Assembly (NCBI RefSeq): GCF_039908645.1
Contig: NZ_CP150917.1
Coordinates: 1,584,501-1,648,500, forward strand
DNA from: Pseudomonas helvetica
GTDB taxonomy: Bacteria > Pseudomonadota > Gammaproteobacteria > Pseudomonadales > Pseudomonadaceae
Length of the DNA stretch: 64,000 nucleotides
Direction: 5' to 3'
Below are positions 33,606-43,500 of the stretch, one piece after another. The translations under genes were made by a program, and so were the position numbers. The notes under the pieces are model-generated. The model had not been told where the DNA came from, ran no database searches, and saw only the letters and a list, made by a program, of their open reading frames with translations. Position 1 is the stretch's first letter; each line of letters starts with the position of its first letter.

Positions 33606-34100
33606 ATGACCTACACATGGCAGCTGCTTGAGGCGTCGTTGCAAGCGCATAAACCGACACTTCTGGCCGACCTGAACCCACCTGCGACGAGCAAAACTCT
33701 TCAGCGATTGCAAAGTGAACTGGGCGTCAGCTTGCCTGAAGATTTCGTCGATGCCTTGCGGGGGCACGATGGACAGAAGGGCATCAGCGAGCCGTTGCTA
33801 GGCGCTTATCAATGGCTCTCCAGTGCGCGGATTCTAGATGCCTGGGCGTTCTGGAAAAAACAGTCTGAAAGTGCAGGGTTCGATAACAGCGGGGCTGAAC
33901 CAGACCCGGGTGTGCGGGACGATTGGTGGAATATCGGATGGATTCCATTTGCTTCCAATGGGAGTGGCGATTACCTATGCCTAGATCTTGTGCCTGCTGC
34001 TGGTGGCAGATCTGGGCAGGTGATTTCGGTATGGCACGACGACGGCGCGCGCTGTGTAGTCAGTGAGAGTTTCTCGACCTGGTTTGCTCGGTTTTTCTGA
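33606..34100 (+). CDS. SMI1/KNR4 (SUKH) family protein
   Basis: The protein has 164 residues from ATG 33606, seven bases after GGGAG; the frame extends back to 33399 but without a ribosome site. The core LQSELGVSLPEDFVDALRGH and later WIPFASNGSGDYLCLDL are the hallmark strands of the SUKH fold. SUKH proteins usually act as immunity proteins against polymorphic nuclease toxins. It sits 41 bp upstream of an HNH-like/membrane protein gene in the same direction, so an immunity or regulatory role for that protein is plausible. Confidence 0.8.
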   Translation: MTYTWQLLEASLQAHKPTLLADLNPPATSKTLQRLQSELGVSLPEDFVDALRGHDGQKGISEPLLGAYQWLSSARILDAWAFWKKQSESAGFDNSGAEPDPGVRDDWWNIGWIPFASNGSGDYLCLDLVPAAGGRSGQVISVWHDDGARCVVSESFSTWFARFF

Positions 34101-34141
34101 AAGCCCCTCTGGTCACCCACTATTTTATCCAAGGAAAAGGT

Positions 34142-35695
34142 ATGGAACTGACCCTTACCGAGTTGAAGGAACAGCGGCTGCAGAAGTTGTTCAGCGATTG
34201 CCAGCAACAGGTCATTGCCCAGATCATTGGGCCATTCGGCCTGTCTAGTGCCATGTTCGAGGATCGCAATGGCGGCAATGTCACTACTGTGCATAACTTC
34301 GAAAACGCCAGTGCCGATTATGTGGCGGAGAAAGATCAGAAGACCTATACCGCTTCCCGCGAGCGTTACGACCGCAGCGAGCTAAAGGACATCAAGCAGA
34401 GCGTCAAAGACAAGCTGAAGGCACCAGGCGTAGACGGTTATACCGGTAAGCAGGTCGACCCTGCGCACCTAGAGGCCGATCATGTGACGGCCTTGAAGAA
34501 AATCTATGGCGATCGCAAGAACCATCTGGCCTACAACACAGGTGAGGGCCTGGATCGTCTTAGCGATGTGGCGAACAACACCGAAAACCTGGTCGCCACG
34601 CATCGGGATGTGAACAATCCCAAGCGAGCTAAAGACATCCTTGAGTTTGCTGATGAGGTGATCGATGGCAAGACCCAGGCCGAACGTCTGGAGCTTGACT
34701 CGGAGCTGATGAGGTCGGCAAAGGAACGTTCTGAAGACTTCCTTGAGCGCACCGCGAAACGAGCTATCAGAGTCAAGCAAACCAGTGAACTCCTCAAGAC
34801 AGGCGCAAACCAGGCAGCTCAGATGGGGCTGCGTCAAGCCTTGGGTGTGCTGCTCAATGAATTGGTCAATGGGTTGTTCAATGAGATCAAAACTCTGATC
34901 AAGCACGGGGTAGAGCAAGGAAAAACCTTGTTCGAAGAAATTCGTCAGCGTTTGGCTGGCGTGGCAGAGCGCGTGCTTAAGAAACTTCCCGATGCAGTCT
35001 CCCAGATGTTCCAGGGAGGCATCAGCGGCTTTATGAGCAATTTGCTGACCTTTGTGCTCAACGAGTTTTTGTCCACCGCCAAGCGCTTTGTCACCGTCAT
35101 TCGCGAGGGGCTGGTTGGGTTATTCAAAGCCTTCAAGATGATCCTCTTTCCGCCCGCGAATTTGACGCCCGATCAAGCGTTGCAGGAAGGCTTGAAGCTG
35201 CTGAGCGCGGTGGTTGTGTCCTCGGTGGGCCTCCTGCTACAGGAGACCGTAAAAACGTTCATCTCCAGCTTGGCGTTTCTGTTACCTGTAGCCGATATCT
35301 TGTCCTCGGCTTTGATAGGTACCTTGAGCGGTTTGTTGTCGGCATTTCTTGCCTATCAGATCGACTGCATGTTCGATCGCTATCGTCACGGTTACGACGA
35401 GCAATTCATGGATGAATTGATCGCTGACTCTCGGCGCCGGGAGGAGTTCGCCCAAGGTCTGGTTGAGCTGTCAGAGAGCTCACTGCGCAATGTGAGCGCT
35501 TACAACCAATCGATCATCCTCTACCAGGGTATCGGACAGACGTTAGCGGCTTCGGGTCGAATGGCGGATGCGACCTTGGCGAGCCTCGAGCACACCGTAT
35601 CCCAGACCCGAGAGCAGGTTGCTAAAAGCGTGGCGATGATTGAGTACATTGAATCGAGCCAGCGTGACATAGAAGATTTTCTGGAAACGCTTTGA
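34142..35695 (+). CDS. HNH-like nuclease fused to a membrane-helix region
   Basis: The protein has 517 residues. Near 108-162 it has PAHLEADHVTALKKIYGD, then NNTENLVATHRDVNNPKRAK, the pattern of an HNH/His-Me-finger nuclease (DH, then N..NL....N..K). From about 270 to 420 there are several hydrophobic or amphipathic helices, including LKLLSAVVVSSVGLLLQET and LIGTLSGLLSAFLAYQID. The remainder is helical. It is preceded by a SUKH gene and followed after one base by a coiled-coil membrane protein gene, so a three-gene unit is likely. It could be a membrane-linked nuclease or pore system. The HNH call is inferred from spacing, not from a search. Confidence 0.55.
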   Translation: MELTLTELKEQRLQKLFSDCQQQVIAQIIGPFGLSSAMFEDRNGGNVTTVHNFENASADYVAEKDQKTYTASRERYDRSELKDIKQSVKDKLKAPGVDGYTGKQVDPAHLEADHVTALKKIYGDRKNHLAYNTGEGLDRLSDVANNTENLVATHRDVNNPKRAKDILEFADEVIDGKTQAERLELDSELMRSAKERSEDFLERTAKRAIRVKQTSELLKTGANQAAQMGLRQALGVLLNELVNGLFNEIKTLIKHGVEQGKTLFEEIRQRLAGVAERVLKKLPDAVSQMFQGGISGFMSNLLTFVLNEFLSTAKRFVTVIREGLVGLFKAFKMILFPPANLTPDQALQEGLKLLSAVVVSSVGLLLQETVKTFISSLAFLLPVADILSSALIGTLSGLLSAFLAYQIDCMFDRYRHGYDEQFMDELIADSRRREEFAQGLVELSESSLRNVSAYNQSIILYQGIGQTLAASGRMADATLASLEHTVSQTREQVAKSVAMIEYIESSQRDIEDFLETL

Positions 35696-35696
35696 C

Positions 35697-37277
35697 ATGG
35701 AAATGAACAACCGTACTGCGACGCGGCAAGACCTCCAGATCGTCGAAGCGTTTTCTTCGGTCAGTGTGCCGGAACAGATCATCCGCCAGAGCAACATCAG
35801 GGAGCTGGTGCAGGGAATGACCGATGCCCAGGCGTCGGTTCAATCAACCACCAGTAAGTTGGAGCGCGCGCGTCGTGAGCAAAAGGAAGGTAATTTTCTC
35901 GGTAACTGGTGGAATGATAGGGGCGATGCGGTTCAGGATGCACAGCTGGACTTGAACAAATCGATTGGTAGCCTGACGCAGAAGTCCTCACAGCTTTTAA
36001 TTGTTAACACAGCGATCTCCAAGATCCTGCATGATCAGCAAGGTGTTCTGTTGCAGCAGCAGAATATCTTGAAAGGTCAGACCGATACGCTGCAGACGCA
36101 AAACAGCAAGATTCTCAGCCAACAAAGGCTTCTAGAGCAGCAGCAACGAGAAATTAACGCTGCCAACGAAGGACTGATGCAAGCCAAAGGGATCACCCAG
36201 GAGCAGGCAAAAAAGCTGGTGGGATGTGTGGTGCGGGTGAGTGATGCCGAGAAGGCCATTCACCAAGCGAACCAAGACTTGAGTCAAAGTGTTGATCTTC
36301 GGTTGAGAGAGTCTGCTCAGGATTATCTATTGTGTTTGCGTCAAGGGTTAGAGGAGCGGGATGAGCGTTGGTCGACTGCAGAGCGGCAGGTGCACCAGGC
36401 GCTCAATGCACAGAACAGACAGATGCTGCATGACCAAGCTGCGTTGCATGAGCAGATCGCGGCTCTTGAAGAAAGCTTGGAGCTGAAGCTGCAAGCCAAC
36501 GAGCAAGCGTTCAAATCGAGCGCGGCCGCGCAGCAGCAGAGCATTCAGCAAATCGAGGAGTCCTTCACGCTAGAGGTTGATAGCGTCCAGCGAGCTGTCG
36601 TGGAGTCTGCCCAGCAAACCAAGTTGGCTCTCGAAAAGGCGCATGAGGCTTTCGAGTCGCAGAATGCCCAGCAGCAGCATCAGCATACTGCCATACGGGA
36701 ACAGCTCGGTGCCCTTGAAGGAAATCTTGAGCAGCAAATGCACGCCGGCGTGCAGGCGCGTGAAGTATTCGAAGCGCAGAATGAGCAACTGCGGAACCAA
36801 CAAACTGCTTTGCGTGAGCAGCTTGATGTTCTTGAAATAAGTCTGGAGCAAAAGCTGCAAGCCAGTATGCAAATGTTGGAGTCAAGCATGACTGCGCAGC
36901 AGGAGTCTATTCACCTAATAGAGGAGCGCTTCTCGCTGCAGATTGAAAGCATTAAGCGAGCTGTCGTGGCATCTGCCAAGCAAAGCACGTTGGCGATCCT
37001 GAACACTCGCAAGATGATGACAGGTGCATTCGAAGCGACCCGTCAGGCGGGCAAGCAAGCACAGCAAGCGCAAGAGAAAGTATTCAAGTTATCACTCGAA
37101 CACGTGGTGACAGATCTCGAGGCGGCCCGGCAAGAGTTGGTGACTCAGCAATCGGAGCTGACTGACCTTCAGCGGGCACTCAAGCAGAGCCAAAAAAGAC
37201 AGATGATCGGTCTGATTTCTGTCGGATTATTGGCTATCGGTGCACTGGCTTGGCAAGCCATCTTGAATTGGGCGTAA
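35697..37277 (+). CDS. Long coiled-coil protein with C-terminal membrane anchor
   Basis: The protein has 526 residues. After a short N-terminal domain (residues 1-100) almost everything is coiled coil, very rich in glutamine. Two related segments recur about 130 residues apart: LHEQIAALEESLELKLQA with SVQRAVVESAQQT, and LREQLDVLEISLEQKLQA with SIKRAVVASAKQS. The C-terminus is one membrane helix (MIGLISVGLLAIGALAWQAI). The start is one base after the stop of the HNH-like gene. It probably forms a long stalk that positions the nuclease partner at the membrane. No close known family comes to mind. Confidence 0.65.
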   Translation: MEMNNRTATRQDLQIVEAFSSVSVPEQIIRQSNIRELVQGMTDAQASVQSTTSKLERARREQKEGNFLGNWWNDRGDAVQDAQLDLNKSIGSLTQKSSQLLIVNTAISKILHDQQGVLLQQQNILKGQTDTLQTQNSKILSQQRLLEQQQREINAANEGLMQAKGITQEQAKKLVGCVVRVSDAEKAIHQANQDLSQSVDLRLRESAQDYLLCLRQGLEERDERWSTAERQVHQALNAQNRQMLHDQAALHEQIAALEESLELKLQANEQAFKSSAAAQQQSIQQIEESFTLEVDSVQRAVVESAQQTKLALEKAHEAFESQNAQQQHQHTAIREQLGALEGNLEQQMHAGVQAREVFEAQNEQLRNQQTALREQLDVLEISLEQKLQASMQMLESSMTAQQESIHLIEERFSLQIESIKRAVVASAKQSTLAILNTRKMMTGAFEATRQAGKQAQQAQEKVFKLSLEHVVTDLEAARQELVTQQSELTDLQRALKQSQKRQMIGLISVGLLAIGALAWQAILNWA

Positions 37278-37409
37278 ACCCGGCAGCGAGAGCCGCGAAT
37301 TAAAGTGAGATGAGTGCTGTATCGCCAGAGAGTAGTCGAACAGTGCAGTGAGTGGCTACTGAGCTCGCAGTCCACCGGCTTTGCAATCAAGAACAACTGG
37401 CGGAGAGCC

Positions 37410-37673
37410 ATGAATGTCCGAGACATGCCAGCCTATCCCCCCATGGCTACTGCCACTGTGAACACTAAAGGCCAAATCACCATCCCTGTCCAGGTACGGG
37501 CTACTCTTGGCCTACGACCAAGGGATGAAATCGAATTTGTCGACCTCGAGAATGGTCAGTTCACCATCGTGGCTGTGAGTTACTCCGTTAAGCGGCTGAA
37601 GGGCATGATTCCCAAGCCGAAGGCCGTCGTGAGCATCGATGACATGAACGCAGTTTTTGCACTGAATGAGTAA
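37410..37673 (+). CDS. AbrB/SpoVT-type DNA-binding antitoxin
   Basis: The protein has 87 residues from ATG 37410, right after GGAGAGCC; the frame extends back to 37314. The swapped-hairpin AbrB motif is VNTKGQITIPVQVRATLGLR, followed by DEIEFVDLENGQFTIV. Such proteins are usually antitoxins of PIN-domain toxins (VapB type), binding their own promoter. No PIN gene follows: the next frame ends after 21 codons and then the oppositely directed island operon begins. It is thus an orphan antitoxin or a regulator. Confidence 0.75.
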   Translation: MNVRDMPAYPPMATATVNTKGQITIPVQVRATLGLRPRDEIEFVDLENGQFTIVAVSYSVKRLKGMIPKPKAVVSIDDMNAVFALNE

Positions 37674-37719
37674 ATGCTCGTCGATTGGGTTTGGGGATAT
37701 GCCTCGGACGTGCGCATTA

Positions 37720-39561
37720 CTATTCAACAGATGGTGTAATCCGCTGCAGTGAGACGCCTGCCAGTGGGATGTTGGCTTTTGCCATGTCGCATGTAAACGC
37801 TCCTATCAAATCTATGCCGTATTCTCTGACTACCTCAGCGAGTCCCGACTTTTTAGCCAAGTCGGTAACTACGAGAGCGCGGCGTACACCAGCGTGTAGT
37901 GCATCCCCGATCGTTATAGCTGCACCAAGTGAGCAAACAGACTCCCTGACCGTCTCCGTGTCTATCCGCCGGTGTTTTCCCTGGGTTTCTAAGACCAGGC
38001 CACGGTCATCAGTCGTGACTAGGCGGGCATATGTGACCGTTTTTGGGGATGCCTGTTTGAGGAGCAGACGATCACCTTTAGAGTACGTGTCCCACTGCGT
38101 TTCTAAAGCCGTTGGCTGACCACGCTTGCGCACCAAGTCATTGATCAACTCACAAAGTCGATAGCTGTCGCATATGGCGACAAGGTTCGGATCAGCCTGT
38201 AGCTCTGCGATAGCCGTCTCTAGAGACGAGTGGATTGAGGGTGAGCTGGGGCTGGCGTGACGAGGCGTCTCAATGGAGTGAGAGGGGAAATAGTTCTGGA
38301 GTTGACTGACAATGTGGCCATTCAAGCTACCGTTAATTGCAGTTGCCTGGTTACAGAGAATGACGACGCGGTCGCGAGGGGTGAAATGAGCCAGTAGAAG
38401 AGAAATTTCAACGGTGCTGTACCATTGAAAATCCCATACGACGAAGGTTCGATACTCGCCATGTGCGTCCGGGATAGATTCCCAATGAATCAATTTCGCT
38501 TCGCTGCCATATCGGCCAGCTAGACCCTGATGAACCACCCTCGGCTCGGAACCTCCTAGGATCTGCAGAATTGAAGAGAACAAGTCACAGAAGTCCGCAC
38601 CTGAGTCGTTACTGGAATGAGTAAAGATCGATAACCTTGAGTTAATCGCGTCACTCACTTGGTGGTAATAGTCAGAGTCATTGAAGGCCCCAAATAGGCT
38701 GGAGTAACGGACGTAGGCATATTCGATCTCGCGGTCGGAGTAAGTCGGAAAAAATTTTTGATTCAGCGTTTGGAGATGTGAGCGTATTGAGCTTTGGATC
38801 AAATGATGGCCCATGAGTTGATAGTGCTCGTCCTTGGCAACAAGGAGGCGACTGTCTAAGCAGTAAGGAAGTGCTGGCCTGAGATCCGAAGGGACGTCTG
38901 AGGCAAGCAAGAGGGTTGCGCCCTGCGTGGCCTGGGTGAGCATCCAAGCGATCAGCCGATAAGCAGGTGAGTTAGCCAGTTTGCCAGCACTCAAGTCACC
39001 TCGTTGCCCGTGCCTAGCGCCTAGGAATGGAAACGCCTTAGCGGGTGTGTCGAGTAGTGTACGAGCTTCCTCTGGGCAATGAGTGAGGCATATATTCATA
39101 GCCTCGTGGTAAGAAAACCCTCCATCAATCAGTGAAGAAATCGCTTCCAATAGGCAGGTTTGGCGGAAAAAGTAAAAAGATAGTGTGCTTGCATAAGGTT
39201 CAGAAAGATATGCTGACAGGGCCTCATGGTCTTGTTGCTCTAAAGCTAATAGGGCGCTGGAGATGCCGTGGTTAGTCAATGTCAAAAGTCTATTTTGCTC
39301 GCGCCGTGATATTTGTACTTCAGGTATGTAGAAGCTGTGCTTTACTAGAAGGCTCCAGTGTGCAGGCGATGTAGGGTGGAGAGTAAAGGAAATCTGCCCA
39401 TGTGCTCGTCGTACACTATATGTTCTTCCTGGTAAGACGGCAGTACACCGCTGATCTTTTACGCGAAATATTACGCGCCGCTGATTAGAAGTGGATACTG
39501 CGTTGATGACCACGATCTCATCAAGGCGATGTATTACTTTGACGATTAGGTATATAGCCAT
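37720..39561 (-). CDS. Recombinase-operon protein, distantly helicase-like
   Basis: The protein has 613 residues and is the fifth and last gene of the gmtYZX operon. It has some RecD2/TraI-like character: a helical region (ALLALEQQDHEALSAYLSE), an alpha/beta core with YRTFVVWDFQWYSTVEISLL, and a C-terminal part with KGDRLLLKQASPKTVTYARL. The Walker A motif is not recognisable, so it is probably not an active ATPase. A decayed relative of its C-terminus lies at 819-1040. Family not securely recognised. Confidence 0.6.
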   Translation of the reverse strand: MAIYLIVKVIHRLDEIVVINAVSTSNQRRVIFRVKDQRCTAVLPGRTYSVRRAHGQISFTLHPTSPAHWSLLVKHSFYIPEVQISRREQNRLLTLTNHGISSALLALEQQDHEALSAYLSEPYASTLSFYFFRQTCLLEAISSLIDGGFSYHEAMNICLTHCPEEARTLLDTPAKAFPFLGARHGQRGDLSAGKLANSPAYRLIAWMLTQATQGATLLLASDVPSDLRPALPYCLDSRLLVAKDEHYQLMGHHLIQSSIRSHLQTLNQKFFPTYSDREIEYAYVRYSSLFGAFNDSDYYHQVSDAINSRLSIFTHSSNDSGADFCDLFSSILQILGGSEPRVVHQGLAGRYGSEAKLIHWESIPDAHGEYRTFVVWDFQWYSTVEISLLLAHFTPRDRVVILCNQATAINGSLNGHIVSQLQNYFPSHSIETPRHASPSSPSIHSSLETAIAELQADPNLVAICDSYRLCELINDLVRKRGQPTALETQWDTYSKGDRLLLKQASPKTVTYARLVTTDDRGLVLETQGKHRRIDTETVRESVCSLGAAITIGDALHAGVRRALVVTDLAKKSGLAEVVREYGIDLIGAFTCDMAKANIPLAGVSLQRITPSVE

Positions 39562-39564
39562 TGG

Positions 39565-39969
39565 TCAGTCCACTATCAAACGCTGATTATAGAGATCGTT
39601 CCAGCGTTTCTGGGTTTTAAGAAGCTCCATTTTAAGTCTCTCATTCTCTGATAGGGCCTTCCGAAGGGAGATATTAAGTTTGCCTTGTTTCGGGTTGACG
39701 GAGAGCCAGGGAGAATTTGCTAATGCTGAGATATGTGTATTGAGAATGCCGACAATAACCCGCATTTCATCATGCCCGCGTCCGGGGTAAAAACACTGGC
39801 GAGTAACTCCCATGCGCTCGGCTAGCCATGTAAGATTCACCTCGCCGCTATGTAGCTTTAAGCCCTGGCCACTCTGCAGTATTTCAGCTACCAGCTTTTG
39901 GAGTTGTACGGCGTTTGGATTTTTAACCGGCATGCTTAGTATGATATTAATTAACGAGTCTGCGTCCAT
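39565..39969 (-). CDS. Small HTH/coiled-coil protein of the recombinase operon
   Basis: The protein has 134 residues. The middle has NLTWLAERMGVTRQCFYPGR, which looks like a helix-turn-helix, and the C-terminus is a coiled coil (ALSENERLKMELLKTQKRW). It overlaps the preceding gmtX-like gene by 23 bp and stops three bases before the next start, so it is in the same operon. Its likely role is DNA binding or a bridging subunit of the recombination complex. Confidence 0.6.
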   Translation of the reverse strand: MDADSLINIILSMPVKNPNAVQLQKLVAEILQSGQGLKLHSGEVNLTWLAERMGVTRQCFYPGRGHDEMRVIVGILNTHISALANSPWLSVNPKQGKLNISLRKALSENERLKMELLKTQKRWNDLYNQRLIVD

Positions 39970-40519
39970 CTTTCCAGTCCAAATAGGTTTTGCAGTTCTT
40001 CACGATAGAAACGAGTTCTTCTTCCTCTGAGAAGGTTTCGTAGTTGTAAAGTGCGCCATCTTTGAATCGCAAGTTGTGTTGGCATTTTAATATGTCGTCA
40101 ACAAGCATGCAGAGGCTGTCGAGGTCAAAAGTATTTGAATTCCCTTGCTTAGGAGTGATCGGCAGTAGTGCTAATTTATTGCTGGGCTGTTTAAGTTCCT
40201 TCTCCAGGATTGCCACTTTTCTCGAAAGTTCCTCGTTTCGGATGGTCAAGGCGTCAATTGAGTTTTCGCTGATTTCCGTTTTCTTGCTGTTGGAGACTAA
40301 GTCCTTAAGATATTTGTCTAAAAGTTTGCGGTGCTTGCCCGTAAGTTTCCGGAATATCGATGGGTCGAGATCCACATGTCTGCCAACTTCGATTGTGAGC
40401 TGGTTAATGGAGGGGAACGGCTCACCCCTTTTTAGCATGATTAAGCAACTCTCGACGTTTTTAAGCGTATTAGTGAGCTTGTTTGCTTGGTAGGCAGCGC
40501 AGTTAGGTATTCGCTTCAT
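39947..40519 (-). CDS. gmtX: Gamma-mobile-trio protein GmtX-like
   Basis: The protein has 190 residues. Charged and helical, it includes SINQLTIEVGRHVDLDPSIF (HTH-like) and a coiled coil (RNEELSRKVAILEKELKQP). Its ATG overlaps the stop of the gmtZ-like gene by one base (TAATG). The trio order tyrosine recombinase, very large recombinase-like protein, then ~190-residue protein matches what I recall of GMT elements; the name rests on that order and size. It is likely an accessory DNA-binding factor. Confidence 0.65.
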   Translation of the reverse strand: MKRIPNCAAYQANKLTNTLKNVESCLIMLKRGEPFPSINQLTIEVGRHVDLDPSIFRKLTGKHRKLLDKYLKDLVSNSKKTEISENSIDALTIRNEELSRKVAILEKELKQPSNKLALLPITPKQGNSNTFDLDSLCMLVDDILKCQHNLRFKDGALYNYETFSEEEELVSIVKNCKTYLDWKDGRRLVN

Positions 40520-43500
40520 TAGAGCTTGTCGCTAAGTGCCAGAGTATTAGAATCAATGCGCTCAGCAATGTCGGCCAAAGACAAGCTCATCGTTTTCATG
40601 ATTGAGAGTATCTGCCCAACATACCGATCTCGGTCGGAACCTTTAGAGAGTGCAAGTTTTAGCAGTTCAGGATTCTTAGCAATTTTTTCAATCATAAATG
40701 GATAGTTTGGTGACGTGAATTGAGGGTGGTCTTTGCTATCTAGCAGTTGAGCAATCACGCGTTGTGCAGGATTGTTCATATCGATTTCATGTGATTGATA
40801 GTTTTTCAAGTCGCGCATTCTAGTGATCAGAGTTGGATCTGACTTGTCCTGTTCGATGCGATTTTTCAGTGCTAGGCTAATGAGGTGATAACTACCTAGC
40901 TCGAGCTTCGTCACAGTAAGATCATGGTGTACGACTTCAACTTCATGCCTGTTTGCCTTGCTCGCTTTGAGGTCTTTAAGTTTGATCACTAATCCTTCGG
41001 ATGCCCCAGCTAGTTTGCGGATTAAGCAGTTAATGGCAGGCAAATGGTCGATTCCAAAGACGGCAATAGGACAGAGTCCACACACCCTTGTTCTACCAGT
41101 GAAAGCTGTTAGTTTTTTTGGACAGTTGCCATTTTTAAGGCAGATGCAATTTGAATAAAAACCGACATCCGGATCTTTATCCGAGGCGATGATTTGCATG
41201 CCTGTCTTTTCATGTTCAACCATCGCAGAGGTAACGCTGATGAAGTTCTGGTCATGAGCCAGTTTTTTACGGTCTACGCTCCACCCGGAGGTGATTGCAT
41301 TAGAATTCTCGTAGATGCTGGTTGCTGCAGGAGCCATTTGCGCCCAAGCACTACGCATCACAAGGTTATTGGATTCTGAGATCGCTTTGATGGATTCAGT
41401 AATATCAGGGATGGTGTAATAGTCCGTGGTGTATGGGTTTTTATGAGCAACTTGTTGTTGAGCCACTCGGACGTCAAGATGTCCGTAGATTCGGAAGTGG
41501 GTGAGCCATGTAGCCCTCAGGGAATGCGGCGTATGTATAGATTTCATTTGTCCATGTTTGTTATACGTGACAAACATGTGTTGGCGTTCCATAGGCACAA
41601 GACCGTTGTATGTATCCTGAATACCATAAAGCAGGAGTGTCCATTTTTCGGAGTAATTTGAGTCGGAAAAAGGCAGTCCGCTTCCATTCCAAGGGCTGCG
41701 GAAAAGCGTGTAAATTTCTCCATATTTCTTGGGGTCTTTTGGGTCATTTTCATAATAGGTGGGGAGCAGTGGATTCTTAAAGACCTCACGTTGAAAATGC
41801 CGCTCAGCAACCAGAGACTCCATGACTTCATCAGGAATCACAACCGGGCGATCTTGTCCGTCCTTGTCAGTATTTACATAGAGGATGCAAGAGTTAAATA
41901 CTCTGTTTTCAGGTTTGCTAAGAAACTTGTCAAAAGTGTTGATGTCCAGCCACTGGCAGTTCTGAAGGCGCAAGCCGCCATGCAAGGCGATAGACAGCAT
42001 TCTGACTACGCTGATCCAAGGCATGTAAACTTCTGTAGTGGCTGCCCCGTATAGGCTGGAATGCCAAGAATAAACATTGATTATACGATTTAATGAAATG
42101 GTGATTGCATCATCTTGGTCGTCCGGGTTTTTAATTTGGATAGTTTGGTTCAAGCCAAGCTCAGAGAGATTTATCCATTCTGCCTGCCTGACTTGATCAA
42201 GCCTTTCGCGGTTGAGTTGTCCTGTGAGTATTTGCTGTTGAAGTGTAATGCCAACTTCTTCCACAGCCTGTAGGTATGCTTTAGCTATTACTGTTGAGTC
42301 AATTGGAAGAGGTACTTTGTCGGTGCTTCCACGTGCGCCGCTACCAGAGCGATCAAGCAATAGACTGACTGGATTTTCGAAGCCTTTGTCGATCACCCAT
42401 TCGTCGTCGGATTTTATTAACGCTTTGTTGGTGATAATTACCTCAAAAAATTCATGAATATTAGCCACGAAAGCTGCTTTGGTCTTGGCAGTATAGGTCA
42501 TATCGTAGTGCTGAATAAGCGTGCCGGGGAGTTTTATCCCACTAAGCGAGTATTCCAAGCCAAATATGTTGTCATCTAAATCAGCTTGAGAGAGGGTGTT
42601 GTTCCAAAAAAGAACGCGCTCAAAATCGGATGGGCGCTCGGGGAAGCGTACAACTGTGTGTGGGTTTGCTTCGAACCACATCGGGAGATAGCAGAAAAGG
42701 TAGTCTAAAAGAAATGCAATGGCCCGCACTTTAGCTGCTCGCCATTTGGTTGAATGGCTCTGATTCTCCAAGTATGATAGATAATAATTTGCTGCGGCTA
42801 ACCAATGTCTAGATTGTTTGTCAATGTCAACGTGGTGGCGGCCAGTATAATAATTGTTCTTCAGCCACTCAAAATTATTGGAGCTACGCTCTGGCCTTGG
42901 TATAAGCATAGAGTGTTGTTCAATGCTCAGTTCCTCTTTTGCTACCTGTTCCGCAATTGCTTTATCCTTGGCCTGCTGTCTAATCGCCTTTTTTTCTTGC
43001 GACCAGTTTGATTTGTAGGAACGCCTCGCACGCTCCCGCTGTTTTGGAGTCATCGCTACTGCGTCCTCAGGAGGGACTGCGAAATAATCCTTGAACTCGT
43101 CAACGCTCATTTTTGAGTCGTGAGCGGAAATTGATGCTGTTGATTTGGCTTGCAGGTACTGATGGTACTTTTCTAGATAATAGGCATCCCTTGGCGCTAA
43201 TATTTTCGGGTGTTTGGCGGAAAAATTTTTGATCCAGGGAAGGTAACGAAAGTATTTCGGATCAGACAGACGGTTATCGCAGACGTCGGGTGCAGCGTCC
43301 CATAGCTCGCTAAAATTGACGTCCTCAGGACTGATCCAGTTAGTCCGGTACTGAAAAACTCTCGACACCCTGACTGTTTCTGGAAAGCCTTGCGAGTATT
43401 CGTAAACAAATCCCTTGCTAATTGGTTCTAGCGTAGGGAACTTTGCCCAAACCCCGCCAAGCTCAAATGTATAAGGAAGTGTTACTAACCCTTTTGACCA

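Noticed and set aside
37675..37740. Possible PIN toxin downstream of the AbrB antitoxin
   Set aside because: The frame ends after 21 codons and has no PIN motif.
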